Of a stretch of DNA of 63,541 nucleotides, positions 26,448-33,584 are shown piece by piece. Source of the stretch: JBQLZQ01 sp052168355 (GTDB lineage Bacteria; Pseudomonadota; Alphaproteobacteria; DSM-16000; Inquilinaceae); the NCBI GenBank assembly GCA_052168355.1, contig JBQLZQ010000061.1, positions 1 to 63,541 of the forward strand. The letters run 5' to 3'. Under the pieces are notes generated by a model. It was given only the letters and a program-made list of their open reading frames with translations. It was not told the origin of the DNA and made no database searches. Position numbers and translations under genes: made by a program. Numbering within the stretch: position 1 is the first letter of the stretch; each line of letters opens with the position of its first letter.

Positions 26448-26462
26448 GTTCTTGATTTGTTC
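26448..26462 (+). promoter_or_regulatory. Candidate LexA (SOS) box, alphaproteobacterial type
   Basis: GTTC at 26448-26451 and GTTC at 26459-26462 are separated by exactly 7 bases, the direct-repeat pattern known for alphaproteobacterial LexA. The site ends 25 bases before the radical SAM ATG in a short AT-rich intergenic stretch. It overlaps a possible -35 (TTGATT, 26452-26457) that sits 18 bases from TATTTT (26476-26481), so bound LexA would block that promoter. Confidence 0.6.
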
Positions 26463-26465
26463 TTA

Positions 26466-26487
26466 GATCACATTGTATTTTGTGATC
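26466..26487. repeat. Inverted repeat abutting a start codon
   Basis: GATCACA (26466-26472) is exactly complementary to TGTGATC (26481-26487), with an 8-base TTGTATTT spacer. The right arm directly touches the ATG at 26488. It may be a second operator or a short mRNA hairpin. No Shine-Dalgarno sequence is visible in this stretch. Confidence 0.5.
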
Positions 26488-27597
26488 ATGGCAAACCTGT
26501 TTTCCAACCGGCCGGTCAAAGGGCGGGGAGCAGCGAGCAATCGCAGCGGCCGGTTCGAGCCCCTGGCGCGTGAGGCGGTGGACGACGGCTGGTCGTCGGA
26601 TGACGCGGAGAATGGCGCTGAGGACGATGCGCCACCGCTGCGGACCCATTTGACCGTGGACACCGCGCGAACGATCATCGCCACCAACGACTCGCCGGAT
26701 ATTCCCTTCGACCGTTCGATCAACCCCTATCGGGGCTGCGAGCACGGCTGCGTCTATTGCTTCGCCCGGCCGACCCATGCCTATCTGGGGCTGTCGCCCG
26801 GTCTCGATTTCGAGACGCGGCTGTTCTACAAGCCGGAGGCTGCGGCTCTGCTGGATCGGGAGCTGCGCCGCCCCAGCTATCGGCCGGCCATGATGGCGCT
26901 GGGCACGAACACCGACCCCTACCAGCCGGTGGAGCGCCGCCTGCGCCTGACCCGGTCGATCCTGGAGGTCTTGGCGGCGTTCAACCACCCCGTGGGCATC
27001 GTCACCAAGTCGGCGCTGGTGCTGCGCGATCTGGACATCCTGGCGCCGATGGCCGTCAAGAACCAGGTCACGGTCTGCGTATCGGTGACCACTTTGGACC
27101 GCGATCTGGCCCGGACGCTCGAGCCGCGCGCCGCCACGCCGCCGCGCCGGCTCGATACCATCGCCCGCCTCACCGCGGCCGGCGTGCCCGTGGCGGTGCT
27201 GGCGTCGCCGATGATCCCGGCGCTCAACGACACGGAACTGGAACGTATTCTGAAAGCGGCGGCCGATGCCGGAGCGGATCGCGCCAGCTACATCCTGGTG
27301 CGCCTGCCGCTGGAGATCAAAGATCTGTTCGAGGAGTGGCTGCGGACCCACGCGCCCCATCGCGCCGACCGTGTGCTGAGCCTGATCCGGCAGAGCCGCG
27401 GCGGCAAGCTGTACGATCCCGCCTTCGGCCGCAGGATGACGGGAACCGGCCCCTACGCCGAGATCATCGCCACCCGCTTCCGCGCCGCCACCGCGCGGCT
27501 GGGCCTCAATCGCCGCCGCTGGGACCTCGATGCAAGCCGCTTCATGCCGCCACGGGCCACGACAGGGCAGCTTTCGTTTCTCTTCGACAAGTCGTGA
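26488..27597 (+). CDS. PA0069-family radical SAM protein (spore photoproduct lyase-related)
   Basis: A 369-residue radical SAM protein of the PA0069/SplB-related family, whose substrate is not established; some relatives are annotated as DNA repair photolyases. The N-terminal KGRGAASNRSGRFEP block is typical. The cluster motif is CEHGCVYCFARPTHAY (Cx3Cx2C). Further blocks are ALGTNTDPYQPVE and TKSALVLRDLDIL. The ATG at 26488 fits the family start. A GTTC-N7-GTTC box and an inverted repeat lie directly upstream, pointing to damage-induced expression. rnhB and ccrM follow on the same strand. Confidence 0.88.
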   Translation: MANLFSNRPVKGRGAASNRSGRFEPLAREAVDDGWSSDDAENGAEDDAPPLRTHLTVDTARTIIATNDSPDIPFDRSINPYRGCEHGCVYCFARPTHAYLGLSPGLDFETRLFYKPEAAALLDRELRRPSYRPAMMALGTNTDPYQPVERRLRLTRSILEVLAAFNHPVGIVTKSALVLRDLDILAPMAVKNQVTVCVSVTTLDRDLARTLEPRAATPPRRLDTIARLTAAGVPVAVLASPMIPALNDTELERILKAAADAGADRASYILVRLPLEIKDLFEEWLRTHAPHRADRVLSLIRQSRGGKLYDPAFGRRMTGTGPYAEIIATRFRAATARLGLNRRRWDLDASRFMPPRATTGQLSFLFDKS

Positions 27598-27766
27598 TCA
27601 AGGGGAGAACACGGTGTCGACGCATGGCGTTGACATTGACAGCCGGCGGAACGCCGTCGCAAAAACGGTGGCTGGAGACCGAAACCGGGCGATAGCGGCC
27701 ACGGTGTTGCCGACCTGACCCATGGAACTCGACATTTGATCCAGAACGCTTCCGCCATGGCGGGAA

Positions 27767-28453
27767 TTGGGGACCGGTCGGTCCGATGGTGGGCCCGACG
27801 ATGGGCCGTCCTTGCCTGATCTGTCTTTTGAATACGCGGCCGGAGCGCCGGACAGACTCGTCGCCGGCGTGGACGAGGTTGGACGCGGGCCCCTGGCCGG
27901 ACCCGTGGTCGCCGCCGCCGCCATTCTGCCAAGGCGTGGGTTGCCGCCGGACCTGTCGTCGAGGATCGATGACAGCAAGGCGCTGTCGGCGGCCCTGCGT
28001 ACCCTGCTGGCGCCGCTTATCCGAGCCCGCTGCCAAATCGCGATCGGCCGTGCCTCGGTCGCCGAAATCGACCGCCTCAACATCCTGAGGGCGAGCCATC
28101 TGGCCATGGAACGCGCCGTCGCGGCGTTGACGGACCGACCCGCCTTGGCCCTGGTCGACGGCAACAGGCTGCCTAGCGCGCTGTGCTGCCCCGGCCGGGC
28201 CTTGATCGGTGGCGACCGGCTGAGCCTGTCCATCGCCGCCGCCGCGATCGTCGCCAAGGTCGAACGCGACCGGGAGATGGCCGAACTGGCCTTGCGGTAT
28301 CCCGGATACGGATGGGAACGCAACGCCGGATACGGCACGCGCCAGCATCTGGACGCCTTAAATAGGCTTGGGCCGACGCCGCTTCATCGGTGCAGTTTCG
28401 CGCCGGTTGCCCGGCGTTTGGGCCTGCAGGGCGCGCCACCCGGCAAGAGGTAG
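27767..28453 (+). CDS. rnhB: Ribonuclease HII
   Basis: This enzyme nicks RNA in RNA/DNA hybrids and removes misincorporated ribonucleotides from DNA. Signatures: VAGVDEVGRGPLAGPVVAAA with the first catalytic Asp-Glu, IDDSKALS, and IAAAAIVAKVERDREM. The start is uncertain because no ATG precedes the core in frame. The TTG at 27767 gives 228 residues and the TTG at 27812 gives 213. ccrM follows with a gap of under 50 bases. rnhB before ccrM is also the order I recall from Caulobacter. Confidence 0.92.
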   Translation: MGTGRSDGGPDDGPSLPDLSFEYAAGAPDRLVAGVDEVGRGPLAGPVVAAAAILPRRGLPPDLSSRIDDSKALSAALRTLLAPLIRARCQIAIGRASVAEIDRLNILRASHLAMERAVAALTDRPALALVDGNRLPSALCCPGRALIGGDRLSLSIAAAAIVAKVERDREMAELALRYPGYGWERNAGYGTRQHLDALNRLGPTPLHRCSFAPVARRLGLQGAPPGKR

Positions 28454-28474
28454 GGTTTGAAGGCGGTTGACGCT

Positions 28475-28490
28475 GAATCCGCTCTGACTC
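28475..28490. promoter_or_regulatory. Paired GANTC methylation sites at the ccrM start
   Basis: GAATC (28475-28479) and GACTC (28486-28490) lie 11 bases apart, about one helical turn, immediately upstream of the preferred ccrM start. GANTC is the target of the enzyme encoded here. If ccrM starts at 28502 or 28541 both sites are in its 5' leader; if it starts at the TTG 28457 they fall inside the coding frame. Confidence 0.6.
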
Positions 28491-28501
28491 ATGGTGCCGC
28501 C

Positions 28502-29617
28502 GTGAGCCGAATCGCCCCCCCTTCCCCGACCGCCCCGCCGATGGACCGCATCATCGTGGGCGAGTCGATCGACGTCATGCGGACCTTGCCGCCGCGGTCG
28601 GTCGATTGCGTCTTTGCCGACCCCCCCTACAATCTTCAGTTAGGCGGCGATCTGCAACGCCCGGACAATTCGCGCGTGGACGGGGTCGACGATGAGTGGG
28701 ACAAGTTCGACGATTTGGCCGCCTACGACCGGTTCACCCGGGACTGGCTGAGCGCGGCCCGCGAGGCGTTGCAGGATCACGGCACCCTGTGGGTGATCGG
28801 CAGCTACCACAACATCTTCCGTGTCGGCGCCATTCTTCAGGATCTGGGCTTCTGGATTTTGAACGACATCGTGTGGCGCAAATCCAACCCGATGCCGAAC
28901 TTTCGCGGCACGCGCTTTACCAATGCCCACGAAACCCTGATCTGGGCCGCCAAGTCGAAGGACTCGAAGTACCGCTTCAATTACGAGGCGATGAAAAACC
29001 TGAACGAAGAACTGCAGATGCGCAGCGACTGGGTGCTGCCCCTGTGCGGTGGGACCGAGCGCCTGCGCGACGAGAACGGGCGCAAACTGCACCCCACCCA
29101 AAAGCCGGAGGCGCTGCTCTATCGGTGTCTGCTGGCGGCGACACGGGTCGGCGACACGGTGCTGGACCCGTTCTTTGGCACCGGCACCACCGGCGTCGTC
29201 GCCCGGCGCCTGGATCGCCGTTTCGTCGGGATCGAGCGGGATGCGGCGTATGCCGCCGCGGCCGAGACACGGATCGCCGCGGTCGAAGGTGCCGTCGACA
29301 AGGCCCTGCTGGATACCCTGGGCCGGCGTCAGGAACCGCGCATTCCATTCGGCTGGGTTGTGGAACGCGGCCTGCTGCGCCCCGGCGACCCGCTGCGGGA
29401 CCAGCACAACCGATTTGCCGCCAGGGTCCGCGCCGACGGTACGTTGATCGCCTCCAACAGCCGGGGCGATCATCTGGGATCGATCCACAAGGTCGGGGCC
29501 GCGCTGCAGGGGGCGCCGAGCTGCAACGGCTGGACCTTCTGGCACTTCAAGGCGGGCCCCAACCGATGGACGCCGATCGACCATCTGCGCCAGCAGATCC
29601 GCGCCGAGCTGCACTGA
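28502..29617 (+). CDS. ccrM: Cell-cycle adenine-N6 DNA methyltransferase (GANTC)
   Basis: An orphan beta-class adenine methyltransferase predicted to methylate GANTC, a global cell-cycle signal in alphaproteobacteria. The order is DPPY motif (FADPPYNLQLGGDLQRPDNS), target region with IVWRKSNPMPNFRGTRF, SAM-binding motif DPFFGTGTTG and a C-terminal domain specific to CcrM (GSIHKVGAALQGAPS, NGWTFWHFK). The GTG at 28502 gives 371 residues, near the usual length; TTG 28457 has a better ribosome site and ATG 28541 is the shortest option. No restriction enzyme is nearby, supporting an orphan enzyme. Confidence 0.94.
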   Translation: MSRIAPPSPTAPPMDRIIVGESIDVMRTLPPRSVDCVFADPPYNLQLGGDLQRPDNSRVDGVDDEWDKFDDLAAYDRFTRDWLSAAREALQDHGTLWVIGSYHNIFRVGAILQDLGFWILNDIVWRKSNPMPNFRGTRFTNAHETLIWAAKSKDSKYRFNYEAMKNLNEELQMRSDWVLPLCGGTERLRDENGRKLHPTQKPEALLYRCLLAATRVGDTVLDPFFGTGTTGVVARRLDRRFVGIERDAAYAAAAETRIAAVEGAVDKALLDTLGRRQEPRIPFGWVVERGLLRPGDPLRDQHNRFAARVRADGTLIASNSRGDHLGSIHKVGAALQGAPSCNGWTFWHFKAGPNRWTPIDHLRQQIRAELH

Positions 29618-29684
29618 CCCGACCCAACTGTGTCGCCTTCTGCGGATTGAGTGGCCGCCATCGCCCGTGCTACCTAGTCGGTCG

Positions 29685-30089
29685 ATGACCGCGCCCTTGC
29701 CTCCAACGCCGACGGAACGAACCCGCCGTCTGTTCGTGCGCGATCTGTTGGTGGAGGCCGAAATCGGCGTCCACGCCCATGAGACCGGGCGGCGCCAGAG
29801 GGTGCGGCTGAACCTGGACCTCGACGTCGACGAAACCGGCTCGCTGGTTGCCGACGATATCGACAGCGTCGTCTCCTACGAACCGCTGGTCGAAGCGGCC
29901 CGGGCCCTGGCCGCCGCCGGCCATACAAAGCTCGTCGAAACCCTGGCGGAACGGCTGGCTGCCCAATGTCTGCGGGATCCGCGGGTGCGCCTGGTGCGGG
30001 TCAGGGTCGAGAAGCTGGACGTGTTTCCCGACGCCGCCAGCGTCGGCGTGGAAATCGAACGCGGACAACCCGGCCGCACGCCCCCTTGA
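29685..30089 (+). CDS. folB: Dihydroneopterin aldolase-like protein
   Basis: A small enzyme of folate synthesis that converts dihydroneopterin to 6-hydroxymethyl-dihydropterin and glycolaldehyde. The 134-residue protein has RDLLVEAEIGVHAHE, the DDIDSVVSYEPLVEA block and a C-terminal RVRVEKLDVFPDAASVGVEI, all typical of the FolB fold. The ATG at 29685 was chosen over an upstream start at 29667, which adds six non-conserved residues. No other folate gene is nearby, so a FolX-like epimerase role is not excluded. Confidence 0.87.
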   Translation: MTAPLPPTPTERTRRLFVRDLLVEAEIGVHAHETGRRQRVRLNLDLDVDETGSLVADDIDSVVSYEPLVEAARALAAAGHTKLVETLAERLAAQCLRDPRVRLVRVRVEKLDVFPDAASVGVEIERGQPGRTPP

Positions 30090-30106
30090 TCCAAGAGACC
30101 TTTTGG

Positions 30107-30128
30107 AAAACAGGGCGTGGCCTGCCCT
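30107..30128 (-). terminator. Weak intrinsic terminator of the MFS gene
   Basis: On the minus strand, AGGGC and GCCCT (30128-30124 and 30116-30112) form a 5-bp stem with a 7-base loop, followed by G and TTTT. It lies ten bases after the transporter stop. The stem is short, so efficiency may be low. Confidence 0.4.
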
Positions 30129-30137
30129 ATCGCACAC

Positions 30138-31316
30138 CTATGGCCCGGTCTCCTTCTGAGACGCCGACAGACCGACGCCCGCCAGGAGAAAGGCGCATCC
30201 CCACAGAAGCCCATCGCGGAGATTTCCAGAATTGTCGCTGATCGCGCCGACAAGGATCGGGCCGACGACCTGACCCAGTCCAAAGGCGACCGTGAAAACG
30301 CCAATCGCAAATGTCCAGTCGCCGACATCGGCATTCCTGCGGACAAATGCCGTCGTAGCGGCCACGACAGCAAAAAAGGCCGAACCGAAGATCCCGGCCG
30401 AGACAATCGCCATGGCAAAGGACTGGGAGAACAAGGGCATCGCTGCGCCGGCAAGAGTGACGGTCATCAGGAAGGCAATGGCCCTGCCCGCCGACATCCG
30501 GGCCATGACAGGCCCCCAAAGCCATGGAGACGCCATGGCGGCACCGCCGATCGCCGCCCAGAAGACCGACAATTCGACCGTTGCCGCGCCCAATTCCTTC
30601 AGCAGCGCGAACATGAACGTCATATAGCCGATATAGCCGGCCCCAAAGGCCGCGTAGCCCAACAGGACGAAGCCATTCCTCCGCAGTCGGAACCGGGGGC
30701 GGACTTCGGCCCGTGGCGTATGGGTCCGAACCGTTTTCGATCTTGCGAACATGCTGCCGCCGCCAAGAACGCAGGCGGAAACGCCCAACAGGATCCAGGC
30801 GGAAGACCAGGCGGGCGCACCGAACGCACCGAGAAACGGCGGGATGAAGACACCTGAGAGCAGAATGCCGAATCCCGGTCCGGCGTAGTACAGCCCGAGA
30901 ATGCGCGCGCCGCCGATGCCCGCCTCTGTCGCGATCGTCGCCGCAATCGCACCACCCGCCACAAAACAGAGAGCCCCGGACACACCCGCCGAGAGCCGCC
31001 AGAAGCTCAGCCAGCCGAGGTCGCCGGTCGCTCCCGTGGCGAAGAGAGCCGCGACGGACAGCCAGACCCCCGCGGTGACCACGCGCCAAAGGCCGAGGCG
31101 GCGGGCCAGCGGCGCGGCGAGAAGAGCGCCCGCCAGATAGCCGACGGCATTGATCGTATTCATCCAGCCGGCTTGGGAATAGCTCCAGCCAAGCTCGGCG
31201 CGCATGTCTGGCAGGATCAGGGCGTAACCGAAACGCGCGAAACCGAGACCGATGGCAGGCGCCAGAGCGAGGAGGAGAGTACGTGTCACGAGCGACGTCG
31301 CGGGAAGGATCGTCAT
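30138..31316 (-). CDS. MFS transporter, YbfB/YjiJ-like
   Basis: A 392-residue inner-membrane protein with about 12 hydrophobic helices. The N-terminal GLGFARFGYALILPDMRAEL and GWSYSQAGWMNTINAVGYLAGAL match the YbfB/YjiJ family of the major facilitator superfamily. The substrate is unknown. It is transcribed divergently from an HxlR regulator across an 82-base gap that contains a strong inverted repeat, so it is probably the target of that regulator. An efflux role is likely by analogy with other HxlR-controlled transporters, but unproved. Confidence 0.88.
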   Translation of the reverse strand: MTILPATSLVTRTLLLALAPAIGLGFARFGYALILPDMRAELGWSYSQAGWMNTINAVGYLAGALLAAPLARRLGLWRVVTAGVWLSVAALFATGATGDLGWLSFWRLSAGVSGALCFVAGGAIAATIATEAGIGGARILGLYYAGPGFGILLSGVFIPPFLGAFGAPAWSSAWILLGVSACVLGGGSMFARSKTVRTHTPRAEVRPRFRLRRNGFVLLGYAAFGAGYIGYMTFMFALLKELGAATVELSVFWAAIGGAAMASPWLWGPVMARMSAGRAIAFLMTVTLAGAAMPLFSQSFAMAIVSAGIFGSAFFAVVAATTAFVRRNADVGDWTFAIGVFTVAFGLGQVVGPILVGAISDNSGNLRDGLLWGCAFLLAGVGLSASQKETGP

Positions 31317-31359
31317 CGCCGCCCATCACGGTTCGTTTTTTGCGAACGAAGATGATAAT

Positions 31360-31390
31360 CTATCATAGTTCAAAATGTAAACTCTGATAG
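31360..31390. promoter_or_regulatory. Candidate HxlR operator
   Basis: CTATCATAGTT (31360-31370) and AACTCTGATAG (31380-31390) are inverted with one mismatch in 11, separated by 9 bases. The element fills the middle of the gap between the divergent MFS transporter and HxlR genes and ends 8 bases before the hxlR ATG. Its size suits a winged-helix dimer. Binding would be expected to repress hxlR and possibly the transporter. Confidence 0.6.
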
Positions 31391-31398
31391 GCTGCCTG

Positions 31399-31899
31399 AT
31401 GAGCGCGACCAAATCCGAAAGACCCGGCACGCCCTTCGCGCCAATCCCACTTACCGAGTGTGCCCTGGCACGCGCTGCTTCGGTGATCGGCGACGCCTGG
31501 ACCCTGCTGATCCTGCGTGAAGCGATCCACGGCGTGACCCGTTTCGACCAGATCCACGGCGATCTCGGCATCCCCAGGGCCGTTCTCAGCAAACGATTGA
31601 AGGCGCTCGTCGCGGCGCGACTGTTCGAGAAGACCCCCGTGAAAAGGGCCGGCCGCCGAAGCTATGACGCCTATGTCCTTTCGACGCGGGGCCGGGCGCT
31701 CATACCCGCGCTGATCGCGCTGGGAGAGTGGGGCGACCATCACCTTCCCGGCCCGCCATCGCGCCTTGGCTTTCGTCACGGCGGCTGTGGCGGCGTTGTC
31801 CATAGCGCGCTGGTCTGCGAGTGCGGTCAGTCCATCGACGACGCATCGGCACTCAGACGACGAGTAGCGCCCCGTAACGACACTAGTGCCGGCGAATAA
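31399..31899 (+). CDS. HxlR-family transcriptional regulator
   Basis: A 166-residue winged-helix regulator. Signatures are the CALARAASVIGDAWTLLILRE block (residues about 18-38), the recognition region RFDQIHGDLGIPRAVLSKRL and the wing RRSYDAYVLSTRGRAL. A C-terminal extension holds Cys residues (HGGCGG, LVCECG), which could sense redox or metals or be structural; this is common in the HxlR group. It is divergent from the MFS gene and likely binds the repeat at 31360-31390. Its 3' end overlaps the convergent mutY gene by 17 bases. Confidence 0.9.
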   Translation: MSATKSERPGTPFAPIPLTECALARAASVIGDAWTLLILREAIHGVTRFDQIHGDLGIPRAVLSKRLKALVAARLFEKTPVKRAGRRSYDAYVLSTRGRALIPALIALGEWGDHHLPGPPSRLGFRHGGCGGVVHSALVCECGQSIDDASALRRRVAPRNDTSAGE

Positions 31900-33025
31900 A
31901 GGTATCGAGATCGGCGTCCTTCCCCGCGTGGGCCAAGGCGTGACGCACGATCTTGCGCATGACGGTCGGCAGGGCGTGGTCGCCCAGCCGGTCCAGGGGA
32001 ACCCAGATCCCGTCGGCGGCGTCCGGATCGTCAAGCCTCCCGGCCGCGACGACGATCTCGAAATGAAAATGCGTGAAGGTGTGACGGACAAGTCCCGGCA
32101 GCACCCGCCATGAAGCCACCCCCGGCGCCTCGCCCCCCGTCCCGGCCAGATCCGGCCGCGGCCCCTCCCGCCACGCGCTGGTCGGTACCTCCATCATCCC
32201 GCCCAGAAGACCGCGTTCCGGCCGCCGCCGCAGCAAGGTGGCTCCGGCGGGATCGAGGGTCCAGAACGCCATGGCGCGGCGGGTCGGCTTGATGGCCTTT
32301 TTTGTCCTGGCGGGCAGCGTTTCGGCCGTTCCGTCGCGCCGCGCCTGGCAGAACGCCGACAGCGGGCATATCATGCAGTTCGGCCGGCGCGGCGTGCATA
32401 TGGTGGCGCCTAGATCCATCATGGCCTGGGCATGATCCCCCGGTCGCCGGGATGGGCTGATCACGGCCGCGAAAGTCTTGAGCGCCGGCTTGGCGTTGGG
32501 CAGCGGTTGGGTCACCGCAAACAGGCGGGCGACCACCCGTTCGACATTGCCGTCGACGACGACGGCGGGACGGTCGAAGGCGATGGCGGTTATCGCGGCG
32601 GCGGTGTAATCGCCAACGCCCGGAAGCTGCCGCAATTGCGATTCATCGTTGGGAAATTGGCCGCCATGGCGTTCCACCACCATCCGGGCACAGGCATGAA
32701 GGTTGCGGGCGCGCGCATAGTATCCAAGGCCCGCCCAGGCCCGCAGAACCGTGTCCAGGTCGGCCGCGGCCAAGGCGTGAACGGTGGGCCATTTTTCCAT
32801 GAAATCCCGAAAATAGCCGACCACGGCGGCCACCGTGGTCTGTTGCAGCATGATCTCGCTGAGCCACACCCGGTAAGGGTCGGCCCGATCGCCCGGCGGC
32901 GCCCGCCAGGGCAGGACGCGCCGATGCCGGTCGTACCAGGCCAGCAGCGCCGTCCCCACCGCCGGCCCGTCGATGTCCGGCGCCCCGTCCCGCAGCGCGG
33001 ACTTGGTCACCGGCACCCGCCCCAC
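31883..33025 (-). CDS. mutY: A/G-specific adenine glycosylase
   Basis: This base-excision repair enzyme removes adenine paired with 8-oxoguanine. The order is an N-terminal HhH-GPD domain (WLSEIMLQQTTV, LPGVGDYTAAAITAIAFDRP with VDGNVERV), a [4Fe-4S] loop CTPRRPNCMICPLSAFC and a C-terminal NUDIX-like 8-oxoG-recognition domain (RGLLGGMMEVPTSAW). The length of 380 residues is usual. Starts at GTG 33025, 33016 or 33010 are all possible. It is divergent from the DUF721 gene, with only about 14 bases between the start codons. Confidence 0.93.
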   Translation of the reverse strand: MGRVPVTKSALRDGAPDIDGPAVGTALLAWYDRHRRVLPWRAPPGDRADPYRVWLSEIMLQQTTVAAVVGYFRDFMEKWPTVHALAAADLDTVLRAWAGLGYYARARNLHACARMVVERHGGQFPNDESQLRQLPGVGDYTAAAITAIAFDRPAVVVDGNVERVVARLFAVTQPLPNAKPALKTFAAVISPSRRPGDHAQAMMDLGATICTPRRPNCMICPLSAFCQARRDGTAETLPARTKKAIKPTRRAMAFWTLDPAGATLLRRRPERGLLGGMMEVPTSAWREGPRPDLAGTGGEAPGVASWRVLPGLVRHTFTHFHFEIVVAAGRLDDPDAADGIWVPLDRLGDHALPTVMRKIVRHALAHAGKDADLDTFIRRH

Positions 33026-33039
33026 CCGGGTCCGCCGCC

Positions 33040-33507
33040 GTGAGCCGCCCCCGCTCCCTTGCGGCCATTGCCCAGCCCATCACCCGCGCGGCCGTCGGCA
33101 AGCGGCAGGCGGCCCTGGGCGGGCTGTTGGCCCACTGGCCCACCATCATCGGCGGCGATCTGGCAACGCGCTGCCGGCCCGAAAAAGTGGTGCTGACGGG
33201 CGGAAAAGTAGCGGGCGGCACCTTGCATCTTCGGGTCGAAAGCGGCGATGCGGTGGAAATCCAACATGACAGCGTCCAAATCCTGGATCGGGTGAACCGC
33301 TTTTTCGGCTACGGCGCCATCGAGCGGTTGAAGATCGTACAGGGGCCGCTGGACGCAACGCCGCGCCGCAGCGTCCCCCGACGTCTTTTGAACGCGCACG
33401 ATAAGAGCGCGATCGACGGGGCGCTAGAGGGTGTCGACGATGCCGAACTGCGGACCAGGCTGGCGGCCCTGGGAACGGCCCTCTTTGCCCGCGGCGACCG
33501 GTCCTGA
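33040..33507 (+). CDS. DUF721 (DciA-like) family protein
   Basis: A 155-residue protein with a DUF721 core: WPTIIGGDLATRCRPEKV, LHLRVESGDAVEIQHDS and ILDRVNRFFGYGAIERLKI. In other bacteria DUF721 proteins of the DciA group help load the replicative helicase DnaB, but this alphaproteobacterial branch has not been shown to do so as far as I know. The GTG at 33040 opens the frame. It precedes a DsbA-like gene and smc; a DUF721-thioredoxin-smc order is one I recall from relatives. Confidence 0.82.
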   Translation: MSRPRSLAAIAQPITRAAVGKRQAALGGLLAHWPTIIGGDLATRCRPEKVVLTGGKVAGGTLHLRVESGDAVEIQHDSVQILDRVNRFFGYGAIERLKIVQGPLDATPRRSVPRRLLNAHDKSAIDGALEGVDDAELRTRLAALGTALFARGDRS

Positions 33508-33523
33508 CCGGATCGCCGTAAGC

Positions 33524-33553
33524 TTGCCTGAACCGGCTATGCACGCGTATAGT
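33524..33553 (+). promoter_or_regulatory. Promoter of the DsbA-like gene
   Basis: TTGCCT (33524-33529) and TATAGT (33548-33553) are separated by 18 bases. The -10 matches five of six consensus positions. It lies 31 bases before the ATG in the only intergenic gap upstream of the DsbA-like and smc genes. Confidence 0.6.
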
Positions 33554-33567
33554 CCACGCAACATTTT

Positions 33568-33583
33568 GTAGGTGGAGACCTAC
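33568..33583 (+). promoter_or_regulatory. Hairpin over the ribosome binding site
   Basis: GTAGGT (33568-33573) pairs exactly with ACCTAC (33578-33583), with GGAG in the loop, one base before the ATG at 33585. The Shine-Dalgarno GGTGGAG is therefore partly in the stem and partly in the loop. It may tune translation. Confidence 0.4.
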
Positions 33584-33584
33584 C

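Noticed and set aside
28502..29617. Adenine methyltransferase as part of a restriction-modification system
   Set aside because: There is no endonuclease gene nearby, and the C-terminal domain and the rnhB linkage are those of the orphan cell-cycle methylase CcrM.
31331..31347. GTTCG-N7-CGAAC inverted repeat beside the MFS start, possible LexA-like site
   Set aside because: It is an inverted rather than a direct repeat, so it does not fit the GTTC-N7-GTTC LexA pattern. The longer palindrome at 31360-31390 is the better operator candidate.
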